A stretch of 64,000 bases of DNA from NCBI GenBank assembly GCA_021464245.1, contig JADCRB010000043.1, positions 648,168 through 712,167 of the forward strand, given 5' to 3'. A program made the position numbers and the translations under genes. The notes beneath the pieces are model-generated. The model was not told the origin of the DNA. It saw nothing but the letters and a program-made list of their open reading frames with translations, and searched no databases. Origin of the DNA: Carallia brachiata. Taxonomy: Eukaryota; Streptophyta; Magnoliopsida; Malpighiales; Rhizophoraceae. Shown piece by piece: positions 25,404 through 38,367 of this stretch. Position 1 is the stretch's first letter. Each line of letters begins with the position of its first letter.

Positions 25404-26280
25404 CTAGATATGCCCCTGCTTTTCCAACGACATCTGTTGACAAATTAGAATATACTTAGCAAGTGTGTAAAGGGATTGGCATTTGTAACTTTTTTCCTTC
25501 TTGTTTTTCCCTTCCTTTAATCCTCTTTTCCTTGTAAGAGAATATTCGTGTTGAAGTGGTTTTTGGAAGGTGAGACGGCGATCATGGCCACCCCCATTAT
25601 GTTAGCCTTTTTTTTTTTTTTTTGGGTAAAAAAGTAGGAGAGCGGGCTAGTGTTTCAATTGGTCCTATCATAATGCATTGTACCTATCTTTAAGGAGGGT
25701 GTGAATGTTTGGACTCATTATATTAGTTTTCATATAATTTGTGTGTTGATTGAACTACTAAGAATGTAAGTCCCCTTGATTTTTCGTGGACTGCACATTT
25801 TCTATTCTTTTTTCTATTTTGTGTTCTTTAGTAATGTTTAAAAAAAAATATGTTATTACTATTAACCTCTTAAGTTTATCTATCGATAAAATAGGTATAC
25901 ATTACATTTTTATCGCCTAAATTTCGATCTGTGGGAACTGTTCTTGATTCATAAGCAGCATAATGTGGGATGATTCGATGACCTATGAATAATAGAATAA
26001 TGCTATTAAGCCCAACCGAGTTTAGTTTGATAATTGCCTAAACACTTGAGTAGAACCGCAAATTTCGGGAGACCGTCGGAGTACATAGCATTACTCTACG
26101 GTAGTAAGGTGCTACCGGGTAGCCGTAGTCAGCGGGCTGCATGTAATGGAAGCCGAGGGTATGCTAAATGGGCCCAGCAACTTGAGAAGGCTTAAATTGT
26201 TTTTTGTTCTTTAAGTACAGGATTAGCAATTAAGCAGTCATGTATTAGTTGAGAGAGGGAAAAGCGGATCTTCAGACCCC

Positions 26281-26355
26281 CATCAGTTGGAGCTAACAGG
26301 CATCGAACGCCCGCAAGTCCAAAGGAAACATTGCTTCCTTACCAACCAGGGCTTG
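26281..26355 (-). repeat. tRNA-like SINE fragment (tentative)
   Basis: Read on the minus strand, CCTGGTTGGTAAGGAAGCA resembles an A box. About 40 bases on, GGGCGTTCGATGCC resembles a B box (GGTTCGANTCC). The spacing suits an internal Pol III promoter, but arms do not pair well enough for a real tRNA. A degraded tRNA-derived SINE head is the simplest reading. Confidence 0.35.
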
Positions 26356-26816
26356 AATTCTTTTTGCAATAAGTGAAAATATTGTGTTTGAGTACTAGTT
26401 AGAATTAATTAACTAAAGAAAAAAATCACTTGGTATGTTCTTTGATCTTCAGATTATACCTTCACCTTTCACGTTTTGAGGGTCTCGTCAAACAGCTGCA
26501 ATTGGAAGTTTGAACAAATTAAAATGGTCTGCCTGGTTTTTTTTTTTTTTTTGGGACCATGTATTGAATGGTCTGTTTGAAAGCATATCAAACGACAAAT
26601 GAAACGTGCAAATCACTCGGCGAATTCGTCCATCTAGTGATGTGTTTCAAGTAGCTGAATGGGAACACAATATTTCACAACGAATTTCATTGGTGTCGAC
26701 CGAGAGAGATAGAGAGAGACTAATCTTTGAGGGTTATTTTGTGGGCCCAACCTCCTTTAAACTGACTTAGTGAACATGGAATCTTAGATGGGTGCTGTTG
26801 ACTAAATGTCGGGGGC

Positions 26817-27002
26817 GTGAAGAAACGAAGTTGTCAATATTTACAGCTGAAGCATGTCTTGCGAGAAGGAACCTTTTGTGTTGATTATTTGGCTAATTTA
26901 AGTGGTGCGGATGCTGCTGATTATGTGTCCTTCTTCCTGCCGTCTCCGAATTTGGGTGTTTTAATTGACGCAGATAGAACTAGTGTCATGTTCCTTAAAT
27001 AG
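26817..27002 (+). pseudogene. RNase H-like fragment of a non-LTR retroelement
   Basis: The frame contains LQLKHVLREGTFCVDYLANL followed by VSFFLPSPNLGVLIDADR and a stop. This matches the C-terminal end of plant LINE-type or solo RNase H domains, where a hydrophobic strand plus REGNxxADxLAN is followed by a Pro-rich FFxxPPxxLxxLLxAD tail. Only the last ~60 residues are visible and no reverse transcriptase is nearby. The conserved Asn of REGN is Thr. I take it as a dead scrap. Confidence 0.55.
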
Positions 27003-30000
27003 TTTGTCTTTCTTTTCTTTTTAGCTTTCTTTGCACCAAAAAAGAAAAAAAGTCAATATTTACTTCTTATTATTATTATTTTGATCATAAGATGTCAATA
27101 TATATATATATTTTCACAGGTAGGGCCATCGGCCAATGGGTTTTGTTACGTCAAAAAAAAAAAAAAAAACTAATGGGTTTTGTGGGTCAGGGAGAATGGT
27201 GCAAAGATTTGGGCCCATGGTCCTGGTGGGCTTAAAGTTATTGTTAGACTTTGAATCTGGCGACAAAGCTGGTCAGGTCAGAACATGAAGAAAAGCTCAA
27301 AAAGCTACAAATGCTGAAAACCACCGCGCTTCCAGCAAGGCCTCTGAACTCAAGCATGGAATTTTCCTTTCTAGACCTAACACACTGAATCAACGAGTGT
27401 TGTGAATGGAGAAAATGAAGTTTGGGAAAGCTTTAACCCCTTTTGCATGGGTTTACTCGGTTCACACCAGATTAGTCGAGATCCAATTAGATTTCAGATA
27501 CTAGAGTTTCAGACAAAAAAAAAAAAAAAAGAAAAATCAACAGCAACAGCTTCCATAGAGTTGCTGGGCAGTATGTCATGGTAGGAAAAAAAGTGAAAGG
27601 CATTACACACAACATAAAAGCTATAGTAGCTTTTCTCGAAGCGGGTATTATTACGTAATTACGTAATTTATAACACGTAAAAGACACATTCTTAATTAAA
27701 CGGTTTATTTATTTTCTTTTTGTTTTGTCAAATTCAATATATTTTTTATAATTTAATGGTTTAGACCTCTACATATCAATTTTATATCTACTATTACGTA
27801 TCTACATAATTTTTCCAAAAGCTATAATAGGGCCTGGAACTGGCCAATGAAAATGGACTAGAAGGACTGGTCTGTAATAGGTCAAGTGGAAGAACGTGGG
27901 TGGAGTCATCCCACATGATCAGTTCCTAAGAGTGGGGTCCATCACAATTTTGAAGACAACTGTAACAAGAAATGCCTCGCAATTTTCATGCAGTGGTCCG
28001 ATTTACTTTTGCCTATCTTGTTCCAAGATCATTGAATCTGATGGTTGTGCACAAGAGAAATGCTTTTGACTAGCAACTGGAATTCCAGGAACAATCGAGG
28101 GGCCTATCTTCTTCTGGTGGTTGTGCTAGATGTTCTTTATTATCTTTTTCCTTTTCTTCAACTTCAAACATTGCCAGACTGCCCAGCAAATTTTAATTAA
28201 GCCCCAAAAAAGGTACTCCCTTATACAAGAGTAATAATATATGTTATGAAAATTCAATTCTAAACTTTTTAAGAATTGATATTATTACTGATGTAGTAAT
28301 GAATTTTTAATAAATTTAATTTTATTTGTTAAAACTAAACCTAATGTAGATTTAATATTAACTTAAATTTTAGGTCATTAACTTTAATTTGTGCATTTTC
28401 GTAAAAAAAAATTTCATGAAATTTATCAATGTACCATGTACGATTAGTCAATTACACAATAGCAATTAGAAGTAGAGAGCATTCTTCTTTTTTTTTTTTT
28501 TTAATGAACAGACATAAAGAGTAGGGGTACACGGTACAGGACATAACATAACAATAGTTGTATGCTTGTAAGTTGTAAGCTTGTGGGAGCAGGAATCAAA
28601 TCTTCATTGTCAGGTTCTATCAGATCTATAATACCGTGGATAAGCTACACGTGTGGGTCCTGGTTATCACTTCTGACAGTCTGACAGCACAAGTCAATGG
28701 TCTCAATTTACATATGTGTCAGCAACTTGTCGGATCATTTCGACATAGCTTGTGTTTTGGAGCTGCATGAATGCAGAGACAATACGCCTTTGTTACGTGC
28801 TGCTGCTGAGTCTACCAGCCAGCAAAAAGTCTTAAAACTGGTTAATCGTGAGTCCTCTTTTTATGAGATGAGATATATCTATTTCGTTGAGATTAAATAA
28901 CGAATTTTAGTCGGAGACGATTAACAAAAAATAACGCATCATTATTGCTAAAGCTGAAACTGTTAGGACCATAATTCAGTGTCTGTAAGCAACGGGGTGG
29001 GTCGCAATATGCCTTCTATGGTTCTACACGTAGAACAAGATTATAGGACAATGGATACTACTTTTTTGGGAAATCGATACATTCAATTATGTCTCTTAAT
29101 TTCGCTATTTTGTGTGTGTTTGTGTAAATTGTAGGAGGGTGCTCGTCTGATGCATATACTAGTTTAACAATTCATCATCTTCTTGAGTAATTAATTGAAC
29201 ATCAATTTTGAATGTCTACCATCCAGTTTCCAAATTGTAGAGACAAACCACTGACAAAGAAAGCAGGTGGCCAATAAAGCGGACCTCAAATTAACAGTAG
29301 ATGTATAGAATCTCCCCTACAGCGGCACTGGGGCACTGCCTGTTAGATTGGAAAAAGAGAGGGTTTAATGCTGACTGCTGACCTCACGGAGTGGAAGTGA
29401 GGGCTGGTCAAAAACTCTCTGGACGCTCAATTGGGATGGGAAAAATAAAATTCCCAACTTAAAATTTAACAGTGAAATTCAGCAAGTTTTAATGCAGAGA
29501 AATGCACCAGATCTTCTGGCAGTACAAAAGCATATATATCCTGTCCTGCCACCTCCAACGAACCACAAGGAAAAAGAAAGTACATGACGAGCAACGGAAA
29601 ATCCTCTCCAGCCTGCTCCAAAGAATGAAAAGCACATCACAAGGATACCTTCTCACTTTGATAACTTCCAGCTTGTGCAGTTAAATAGTCGCACATCGTT
29701 CGCTTGTCAGATTTCAGATTTCTGAGATAGGAGAGTTGTTTCTTTTATTTAAGAAATATATAGATGTTAACGGACGTGAAAATCCGAAGACCAACCGGTT
29801 GGACGGCTGAAAAATCTCAAAAAACTGACTCGCTGGTCGTCTCGGATATTCTCGGGACGATATAAAGATTCTAATCACCTTTTTTTGGGGGGGGGGGGGT
29901 GTGGGGAGTGGAGGAAGAAAGTAGCCAACAATAACCACTTTGAAAAACAATGAGATGCTGAGAAGTGAGAATGGAGTTCAAATAACATTCTCCCAAGTTA

Positions 30001-30137
30001 AAGCATTTCAATTAAGCCTTTAAGAATACAAGCAGTCAACAATATTTCTGAACTGGTTTCATATCATAGACCGCGTACTGCTTCATCATCATCTCAAGCA
30101 TACATTAAAAAGGAATTGCACAATAACACGACAGCAG

Positions 30138-32312
30138 TTAGGCACTCATGCCTGAGCTCCTCCTGCACTCAGACAGCATGTCCATGTAGAACTGGCATTT
30201 GCTGATGTCATTCCCATAGCTGGTCAGGCACTGCATGAGATTATATGAGACACGTTAAAGCATAATTTTGCATTTGTGATATGTTAAGTAGCACAAGTTT
30301 TCCAGAACTCATTTTCTTAGGAACTCTGATAAATTATGGTTAGACAAAACCCAGGATCGAGTTTGAAACGACTGAGAATCACAACAATGCTATTGAATCA
30401 AGATCTCTTTGTTGATTACTTATGTATGCTTGTCTCTAGGACCAGGTGCACAAGCATATCACTCAGCCAAGCACTCATGAAACTGACTATTGTACATGAC
30501 ACTAGCAGGAGGATGAATAAAGTGGATGGTGGGAACTACACAATCTTGCATACTTCAGTATATTGAATTCCACTCCTAGTGAAATAACACGCCGATGAAT
30601 AACTTGGAAAGATGTAAACAATGGAGGGAGTTTACATACATCTTGGAATGCATTGATCTGCACACCACATGCATCAACAGTAGCAGCTGCTGAAGCAGGA
30701 GCAGCAGCAGCAGCCTCAGAGGCCACAGCCTCATGCTGGATTGTGCGAGGACCCAACACAGCATCTACAGCTCTATGTGCCATCGCACTTCCAGTGCCAA
30801 AAGCCATACCTGCAATAAGTCCAAAGACAGAAAAACTTCAGACTTATGCTCTTATCAAAATCACAGTAATCAACATGTCAAGAGTACTCTGTCCAATCAA
30901 ACAGAGACTTTTCTTCACATACCCTGGGCTATGGTTGAACCAATTCCTCCAAGCAATGATCCACCACTGCTGTTCTGTAAAGGAGCAGGAGGAGGAGCAC
31001 GGTGAACTGCAACAGAACAGAATCACATCAATATCAAGTTCTTCAAAGCAAATTGTTAATTAAAGCTAAATAAAGTTCACCACATCAAATAGCATAAAGG
31101 TCATGCACAAACATGCATGCACATGTCTGCACTCTGTGTATGCATATGCAATATGAGAATGTTACCTGGTTGGGGTGGTGGGCTATGTGCTGCTGCAGGA
31201 CGAGGAACTGGCCGTCCAGCAGATCTTCCTGAAAAAGAAATTTGAATACCAGTAAAGTAGATTCTTTGAAAACAACAGCAAAAACAACAACAACAACAAC
31301 AATGAGTACACAAGTTAACTCTGCGTCAAGATCAATCCAACATTGAAGGACAATAATGCCCTAACTAGAGCAATCTAAAAAAAAAAAAATTTGTGTGTTC
31401 CAAAGCACTGCAGCTAGTGAGCTGCAACACATTAAACAAAAAGGCAGTAGGCTGCCTTGAAAACAAACATAACAAGACTAAAAGGTAGGAGCAAAGTACG
31501 ATGACATGATCATCTAAATAAAATTACATGATACAAGCACGAAAAAAGGCATCTAACATGCCTTGAAAACATAAACTTAAAAGCTACATTTTGTTACCCT
31601 TAGCAACATCAGCTATTAAGACACAATTGAAACAGTGCTCAGTAATTCACCTAAAAGCAATTTGGAAGTGGTTCACTTCAAGATTATAATCAAATTTCTA
31701 AACTCGCCGCGGTGACTCACAGGCTCACATCAATGGACTTAGGCGTCAACCATTGCTAAACAATTTCATACTTTCACATGAAAGGTACAAGTAAGGGATG
31801 CCAAAAAAAAGTCTAACTGAGTACAACTGATATTTTGAAGAAGAATACTAGAGATACTTGATTAACCAACGTCCCAATTACCCTAAATTCAATCCCAAGA
31901 CAAATTGCACGGCATTTAAACTACAATTGTAAAATTAACCTCCAAAGACTCTCAAATTATATAAGATATAAGCCCAAGTTCATACATAACAAACGTAGTC
32001 AACATAGCCAAAACGAAAACCGTGAAATCTTTAATAAAAAAAAACCAAGTCAATCAGATGATGTAGAACTAGGGGGAAATGCTAATTGAAACCCTAAATA
32101 AGAAGCTTCCATAAATTTGAGAACAAGCAACCAAATCAAAGCAATTTAGGTCAATAAAGGATCAGAATTTAGGCTTAAACTTAACCTCCAGAGACCAAAA
32201 AAAAAAAAAAAAAACCACGTTAAATTAAAAAAAAAAAAACAATTTACCATATTGATAAAGAGAAAACAAAATCAGGGAGACAAATCTGACCTCCAGAGCT
32301 CCGGCGAGGCAT
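30138..32312 (-). CDS. CHCHD2/CHCHD10-like twin CX9C mitochondrial protein, 5 exons, intact
   Basis: Exons on minus: 32312-32291, 31228-31166, 31006-30923, 30809-30640, 30230-30138. They give 143 residues with all phases kept. The protein starts MPRRSSGGRSAGRPVPRPAA, a basic proline-rich leader fit for mitochondrial import. A glycine-rich hydrophobic stretch (GGSLLGGIGSTIAQG, MAFGTGSAMAHRAVD) follows, then VLGPRTIQHE, an Ala-rich linker and the C-terminal CHCH fold. Four cysteines at about 104, 114, 125 and 135 form two CX9C pairs (CGVQINAFQDC and CQFYMDMLSEC). Proteins of this group enter the intermembrane space by the MIA40 relay and affect respiratory-chain and cristae function; the exact plant role is not shown here. 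The first exon encodes only seven residues. Confidence 0.9.
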
Positions 32313-35300
32313 GGCGAGGAGTTAGGGAGGAGGCGGCGACGGGACGGAGGTTCGAGAATAGTTACCGAGAGATTCAGAGGCAGAAAAGCGTCGCGGTGCT
32401 GTGGATTCCCAATTGCCCTAGGTTTGCTCAGATATAAATTATAAAGTGCGTCGGAATTTCGACATGTTTTGCGTAGGATTGATAACGTGGCGACTCCTGA
32501 CTGGCGTTAATTTGCCAAATTGGATGTAGGAAGTTGTTACATTTTAAGGGTTCGCAGACGGGACTAGGTTTGCTAGACATGTATGTAGATTATTTTTTCA
32601 TTGACCGATAATTAATAGATTTAAGATTTAAGTGAAATTAAAATAATATAAATTATTAAATAATTTAATTTTAAAAAATAATAAATAAATAAATTATTAA
32701 ACAAAATTAAATTTATCACATGACTATTTATATATTTTACTAACCTACGATTCACAAGGAGTGTTCTTTTTAACCTCTCATTATCATTTATAACTTCAAG
32801 CCTTTTTTTCTTAAACAAAACGAGACTGTGGCTTAAGTTATCGGTTAATGTTTTCATTCGATTCCTCTATTAGAAGAATTTATTACTTGAATACTAATAA
32901 GATAGAACGAGATTCTGCCGTAAAAAATTATATTGATTGTAAAATTTAAAAGACTGAAATTAGTGGTCGCACCCCAATCTTTTATGATCGATGTAAATAC
33001 TCAACTTTTCTTTAGGAGAAAACGCTAATGCTGATTTTGAAATACAAATCATAAGCGTAAATACTCGCTAACTTATCGTCAAAATACCATTTTGGGCGTA
33101 TGGTGAACAAACTCTGACTTTGCACCTTTGTTTTAGAAGATTTTCATTTTGATCATGCTATAATAACATGGGTTTGGTCTTGATGAAGCTGGAGGCAGAG
33201 AAGACATAGGATTTTTCTGTTTTTCTTTTTTGAGTTGAATAAATTTTTCACCAGTTTCGGTTAAAAAAAAAAATTCACCAGCTATATGATTTTTTCCATA
33301 ATTGATATTTCAAAACCAAAAGGGTTACACGTGATTGAGGAGAGTCAGTTCGGACCTCATGGGATGTAAGCCCAGTAGCTTAAGTGGGCTTCTGGTCGTA
33401 AGTTTTGTGAGCATTTAAGAGTCCAACACATATGATCCAGACGTAGGATTCCTGACTTTAGTTGGTTGATGGATTTTTGGATTCAATAAAATTTTCACTT
33501 CGAGCCCACACTCACTAATCTGCAGTGCATCTACTAGGAGCCTTTCATCAAGGCTCATTATCATATCATATCATGTGTCATAGTTGTTGTTTGTTTTACT
33601 ATTTTAAGCATTTATTTATTAGAAAGTTTATTGTGTCATGAACTATTTAAAGAAGAATGATATTTATCCCACAAATTGTCCCCCTCTTTTGTCTAGTGTA
33701 TTCGAAGGTATAAAAATTGACATTAGAAAGTTCTTAGGACTTTATGAGTAATGTGTTCCTTCGAAAAATAGTTGATGATGTGTATTGTGGTATTAAAGAA
33801 ATTTAGCCAGCGGACGTACCCCCATTATGAAATAAATGGTTTTTTTGTTAATCTAGTCTCTTTTTTTTTTTTTTTTTGTATTCTAAGAAATATTAAGGAG
33901 ACTGCAAATTTAGTTGTTAGAAATTAAGAGAGAGTTTTATTTTAAAGACTAAGTCAACAACTCTCGTATACTTTTATCTTTTTTGCTATTCTCAGATCAT
34001 TTTCAGTAATGCAAAGTGTTACTTTGCAGCCAAACAAATATGTCTATGGTGGTATTGTATTGTTTAAAATAGAAGCCTAAAACTGTGAAATGGGAACTTG
34101 GCAAATCTATAAAACATGAAAAACCATGAAAAGAAAGGAATTGTTTTACAAATAGTACATACGTACGAATGTTCATAATTAAACTATTCGGCAACAAAAT
34201 CGACCATGAAAAGCTAACCGCATTCTCTTGGAGCCTTCCTTTGTACCAACAAAACTACTCGTTAGTCATTATATTATTTATTGCGATGAAGCATCACACA
34301 CAACTTATATCATTCTATCAAGACCCGTGTCTACAAAATCATTCAAACAGAGTTCGGATCATCCCATTTCCTTTTTCTTTGTGAATCTATAAAATTTTAA
34401 GGATCGATAACTAAAATTAAGTCTACGATTTCGTCCAATTCTGACACTCACCATTTTTGTTTTATCAATTTGCGTCAAAATTAAAAATTTTGTTCCAAAT
34501 TTAGAACACATTTAGCATTTGGTTTAACTGATTCTATCAGCTGCTAATAAGCAATTAAGCATGGCTCGTTGGAAATGTTGGGCTATGTAGATAAGATAAA
34601 CAACAGAAAAACTCTAGCCATACAACTGGAGGAAAATAATGAAAACACAAGCCAGCCACACTCACCCAATACAATACGACTTGGTCCATATCCTCTGCTA
34701 GATAAGGCAGATATTGCTTATCTTATTACTTTTTTGGCAGATTGGAACAATCGGATCTTAAAATATATATCAAATTTTTTTAAAAATAATTATTAAATAT
34801 TATTAAATTAAATATATATTTCATATATACTTCACTAAACATATATAAATAATCTTTGTTTCATTTCAATTTGTGTGCACGGGGGGGCTCCCATGAAAGT
34901 GCGTCAACAATTAATTAATGCAGTAAACATAAACGCCGCAAACGACAAGTCATTCCATTATCAACATACAAAATCCCAGACCAAGACACTCCGCAATCAC
35001 TTTCACGTAGATTGCGCCCTCACAATATTAAAAGTCCTCAAAGCCAAATCCCCATACGAAAAGCTCAAAATCAAAGAAATTTACTTACATGAGCCCAATA
35101 ATGAACATAGCTTCACCGAGATACAGTTGATGTGAAGCACATAAATTATGTAATTTTGATCATGTAAAAAGAAAACAATAAAAAAGGAAAACAAGTGTGG
35201 ATGAAATAAATTTACTCGGCGGTAAAAAGAAAACGAATCGGAAGGTAAAAAACTGCAGTGTTAACTGGTAACCATCTTCTCTGTTAATTCCGATGGGAAC

Positions 35301-35336
35301 CAGTAAACGGAGCATCAGAGAAGCAACCGTATCCTA
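32313..35336. other. Intergenic block between CHCHD and the cold-shock gene
   Basis: The left edge is the CHCHD promoter. 32620-32740 is very AT-rich, and a poly-T tract lies at about 33860-33879. A frame at 34875-35135 (86 codons) has no recognisable motif and sits on the 3' side of the minus-strand cold-shock gene, so its low-end portion is probably that gene's 3' region. No RNA gene is seen. Confidence 0.5.
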
Positions 35337-35906
35337 TCAGTTGCGATCAGTATTGGGACAATCTCTCGCAAAATGGCCTTCGTCTCCGCAACTGTAGCAA
35401 CTGCCGCCCCCTCCGCCATATCTTCTACTTCCGCCTCCGCCACCTCCGCCGCCAGTACCTTGATAGCAATCCCTAGCTAAATGGCCATATCGGCCGCAAT
35501 TATAACACGCTCCACCACCACCACCACCACCACCAGCGGCCTCAGATCGGCCACCCCACCCGCCTCTGCCATAACCGCCACCGCCACCGCTACTGTATCT
35601 TCCACTTCCTCTACCCCTACCATCGGCGAACCCTCTCCTGCCACCCGCGCTGCCGCGGCCGCGAGATGTGCTGCGAGATCTGGAGACTCCGACGACTTCA
35701 GATGCCTTGGCACGGCCGTCCTCTCCTAATTCGACTGAATATTCCACAGGTTGGCCGTCGGAGAGGGTCCGGAAGCCATCGGACTGGATCGAGGTTTGGT
35801 GGACAAACAGATCCTCACTGCCGTCATCGGGAGCTATGAAGCCGAAGCCTTTCCGGGCACTGAACCACTTCACAGTACCAGCGCATCTCTTGTCGGTCGC
35901 AGCCAT
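35337..35906 (-). CDS. GRP2: Cold-shock-domain glycine-rich protein with two CCHC zinc knuckles (GRP2/CSP type), single exon
   Basis: 189 residues, no intron, intact. Residues about 9-75 form the cold-shock domain: [15 protein letters not shown] carries RNP1 and DLFVHQT carries RNP2, and the domain ends ASEVVGV. An Arg/Gly-rich region ([21 protein letters not shown]) follows. Two retroviral-type zinc knuckles are at about 134-147 ([14 protein letters not shown]) and 170-183 ([14 protein letters not shown]), separated by a Gly tract; the end is PNTDRN. Plant proteins of this design bind and melt RNA/DNA, act as RNA chaperones and are often cold-induced. The opposite strand has long frames across the GC-rich Gly repeats; they are shadows. 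Arabidopsis relatives are of similar length with two to seven knuckles. Confidence 0.95.
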   Translation of the reverse strand: MAATDKRCAGTVKWFSARKGFGFIAPDDGSEDLFVHQTSIQSDGFRTLSDGQPVEYSVELGEDGRAKASEVVGVSRSRSTSRGRGSAGGRRGFADGRGRGSGRYSSGGGGGYGRGGWGGRSEAAGGGGGGGGACYNCGRYGHLARDCYQGTGGGGGGGGSRRYGGGGGSCYSCGDEGHFARDCPNTDRN

Positions 35907-38367
35907 CGACAGCTTCTAGAAGTTTCCGGCTCCGTCCCTCCCAGTGGCAGTGCGTGGTTCGTTGGCCAGCGTGCGTCGGACTATCGAGCGGTTTTTGAGT
36001 TGGTTAAGTGGCGGCTAGCTGGGCGGGGATCCGGAGGTTCGGAGGGGATTGAATTCTCATCGTACGGTCATTAGGCTTTCGACGGTTTATCCGTTTGCCT
36101 TTTCCCTTTTTTTTTTTTTAATTTTATTATAATTTTCGTATTTTTCTCAATTGTCGTCACTCAGACTCTCGCTCAATGCGGTGCGTCTCCACTCCACTCT
36201 TTTTTTTTTTTCAGACTGGTTTTTATAAATATATAATAGGAAAAAATTAGTGACGGGAGGATTGATGTCTGAAAGAATTTTTAGATTAAAATTGTGTGAA
36301 TTTGTTATATAATTACTTAAATTATAAATATAACGAAAAAGTAGTAATTTTTTGCCTTTTTTTTTTCGTTGTACTCGTAATCCACACACTTATACAATGA
36401 ATCTAATAAATTATAATTTAAAAATTCTTTCAAAAAAATGTCTGGCTACTAAACAGTGTTCTATACAATATATAATTTATATTTTTAAATATGCACCAAA
36501 CTTCTCTCAAAATTATTAAACTATAGAAAATAATGTTGTAAAATACAACTCAATTTTTTTTTGAAATTAATACAAAATCGATGTGTCAATTAGCATACTC
36601 AATTAATTTAAGAAGACCTTACTTAAATCGCTCTCAGAAAAAAAAAAAAAAAAGACGACCTCATTCATAATTAAGTTTCATTGGCGCAATAAACTTTTTA
36701 GTGAAAAAGAAATAAAGAAATATTAATAAAGGCACACAGAAAAATATGCAGGAAGTGCACGCGTAGATTCATAGAAATATGAAGCCATTTGATAGGGAAG
36801 GTAATGATTTTCAATGATTGCATATATTATTTTTACTACACCGTAAGCTGGAACTACTTCACAAAAATCGAAGTCACTTTCTTTCAAATGGCAATTTTTC
36901 CTTTAACAATGAAAATATTTCTTGATCAAAATTTGAAAGCATCATGAAAAATATAAATTTTTTTAAAAAAACTATGAAATATCTTCCCATAAAATTTTCT
37001 TCAAAACATAAAAGAGAATTGAGAGATGATTTCATTAGCCGCAATGGTCATATAGCAGCATTGCCATTGGCAATGAAAACCATCTGTTCTCCACTACAAA
37101 GCAAAAAGGAAGCAATTACAGATGAACCAAGCCCCTCGCCCAAGTGGGTTTGTCCTCTCCTGAGCTCATTCCTTGGGCAAAACACTCGTATAATTCGTAG
37201 TGAAAAAAATAGAAACATATAATTCTAATTTTGATGAAAAACAATTGTCAGACACATTGTGCATAATTAATAAATTAAGTTTTTATTAATGAATAATGAC
37301 GTATACTATAACATATAATATTAGAACACATTTTTCAACTATCTAAAGTAATAGCACAAAAATAAGTTAACGTGTTTTATGTTGCGAGATCTAAATTTGA
37401 ATCACAGTACTTGCATCATCTCTTATAGGTAATGAGTATGATGCGACATCAGTTATAGATTTAACAATCACGATGAACTCTAGTAAAGGATGCTTGCTCG
37501 ATCTAAAATATACTCGGATGATAAATCTGTCCTTAGAAAAGTAATTAAACGAGTCAGGTAAAAATGAAAGCTACCATAATGCATATTTTTTTCTTCTATT
37601 AAAAAAAAAAAAAAAAAAGACACATTTTTCAGTTATAATTATTGATTTGGATCTCCTTCACTATTAATTATGTATAATATGTCTAAAAAAATGTGTGCAT
37701 AGAATTACTCCCTTTTTTTACTATTTTCTCAATTTTTTAACATTTTTACCTGTAATTATAAAAACTTTGAAAAACACTTTCTGACAATTTATAGTAGATT
37801 CATTCATATAACAAAAAAAATACAGCACTCGATAAATTTTACCTGAAAACAATGACTCTTTTTTTTTTTTTAACTATACTTTTACTTTTTGTAACAAAAA
37901 AAATATATATATATCTTATAAGAATTTGGTTTCAAAAAGTGAGGGCCCAACTGCCAAAAAAGAGAAGGCAATTGCATTGAACAAATTTTTAATGGTACCC
38001 TTTATATGATTAATTAAATATTTATTCTATTAGTACCACAATGAATAAAATAAGATACTTCTTGTTCAAGCCAGCATCTTGATTTTGTGTCTTGTTTGTT
38101 AATGGTGAATAATATGCGTACCAAAAAGTGTTCGGTTCCTGCACAATCTCAGAGTCGATTTCTAAAGCTAAAAGTCATTAAAATTTTTCGGTCCGGAGGG
38201 TGATCAACATCCATTAAACAAGCATGCACACAATGAAGAAAAGGAAACCAAAAATTCAATGGCCAATCATCTATCATATCAGAAATGTTAGAGATAGGAG
38301 CAAAATATGTTGCCATTTTCACTTACACCAATCAAAACCATCACAACCAGTGAACCAGAGGATAAGC
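35907..38367. other. Intergenic block upstream of the cold-shock gene
   Basis: The first ~150 bases (GC-rich, to about 36075) are the leader/promoter side of the minus-strand cold-shock gene. The rest is AT-rich with many A and T homopolymers. A frame at 36944-37222 has no motif. The last part, below 38368, is the 3' side of the minus-strand uL18 gene. Confidence 0.5.

Larger units (their letters stand above)
25404..30137. other. Intergenic block between LAX3 and CHCHD, 4.7 kb
   Basis: It starts with the LAX3 3' region. A TA run followed by poly-T lies just upstream in the last LAX intron (about 25120-25165). The block holds a hairpin at 26096-26128, a tRNA-like SINE scrap at about 26281-26355 and an RNase H scrap at 26817-27002. 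The rest is AT-rich with poly-A/T tracts (27152-27169, 28490-28502) and a G run near 29887-29899. I see no complete gene; frames at 28697-28900 and 29502-29684 have no motif. Confidence 0.5.

Noticed and set aside
26281..26355. A functional tRNA gene
   Set aside because: Acceptor and anticodon arms do not pair and spacing is irregular; only box-like words remain.
30653..31063. Plus-strand frames over CHCHD exons
   Set aside because: Antisense of the Ala-rich linker and introns of the minus-strand CHCHD gene.
34875..35135. 86-codon frame as a gene
   Set aside because: No recognisable motif; it probably overlaps the 3' region of the cold-shock gene.
35481..36074. Plus-strand and alternative minus frames across the cold-shock gene
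   Set aside because: Shadows of the GC-rich glycine repeats of the real minus-strand gene, which has a complete cold-shock domain and zinc knuckles.
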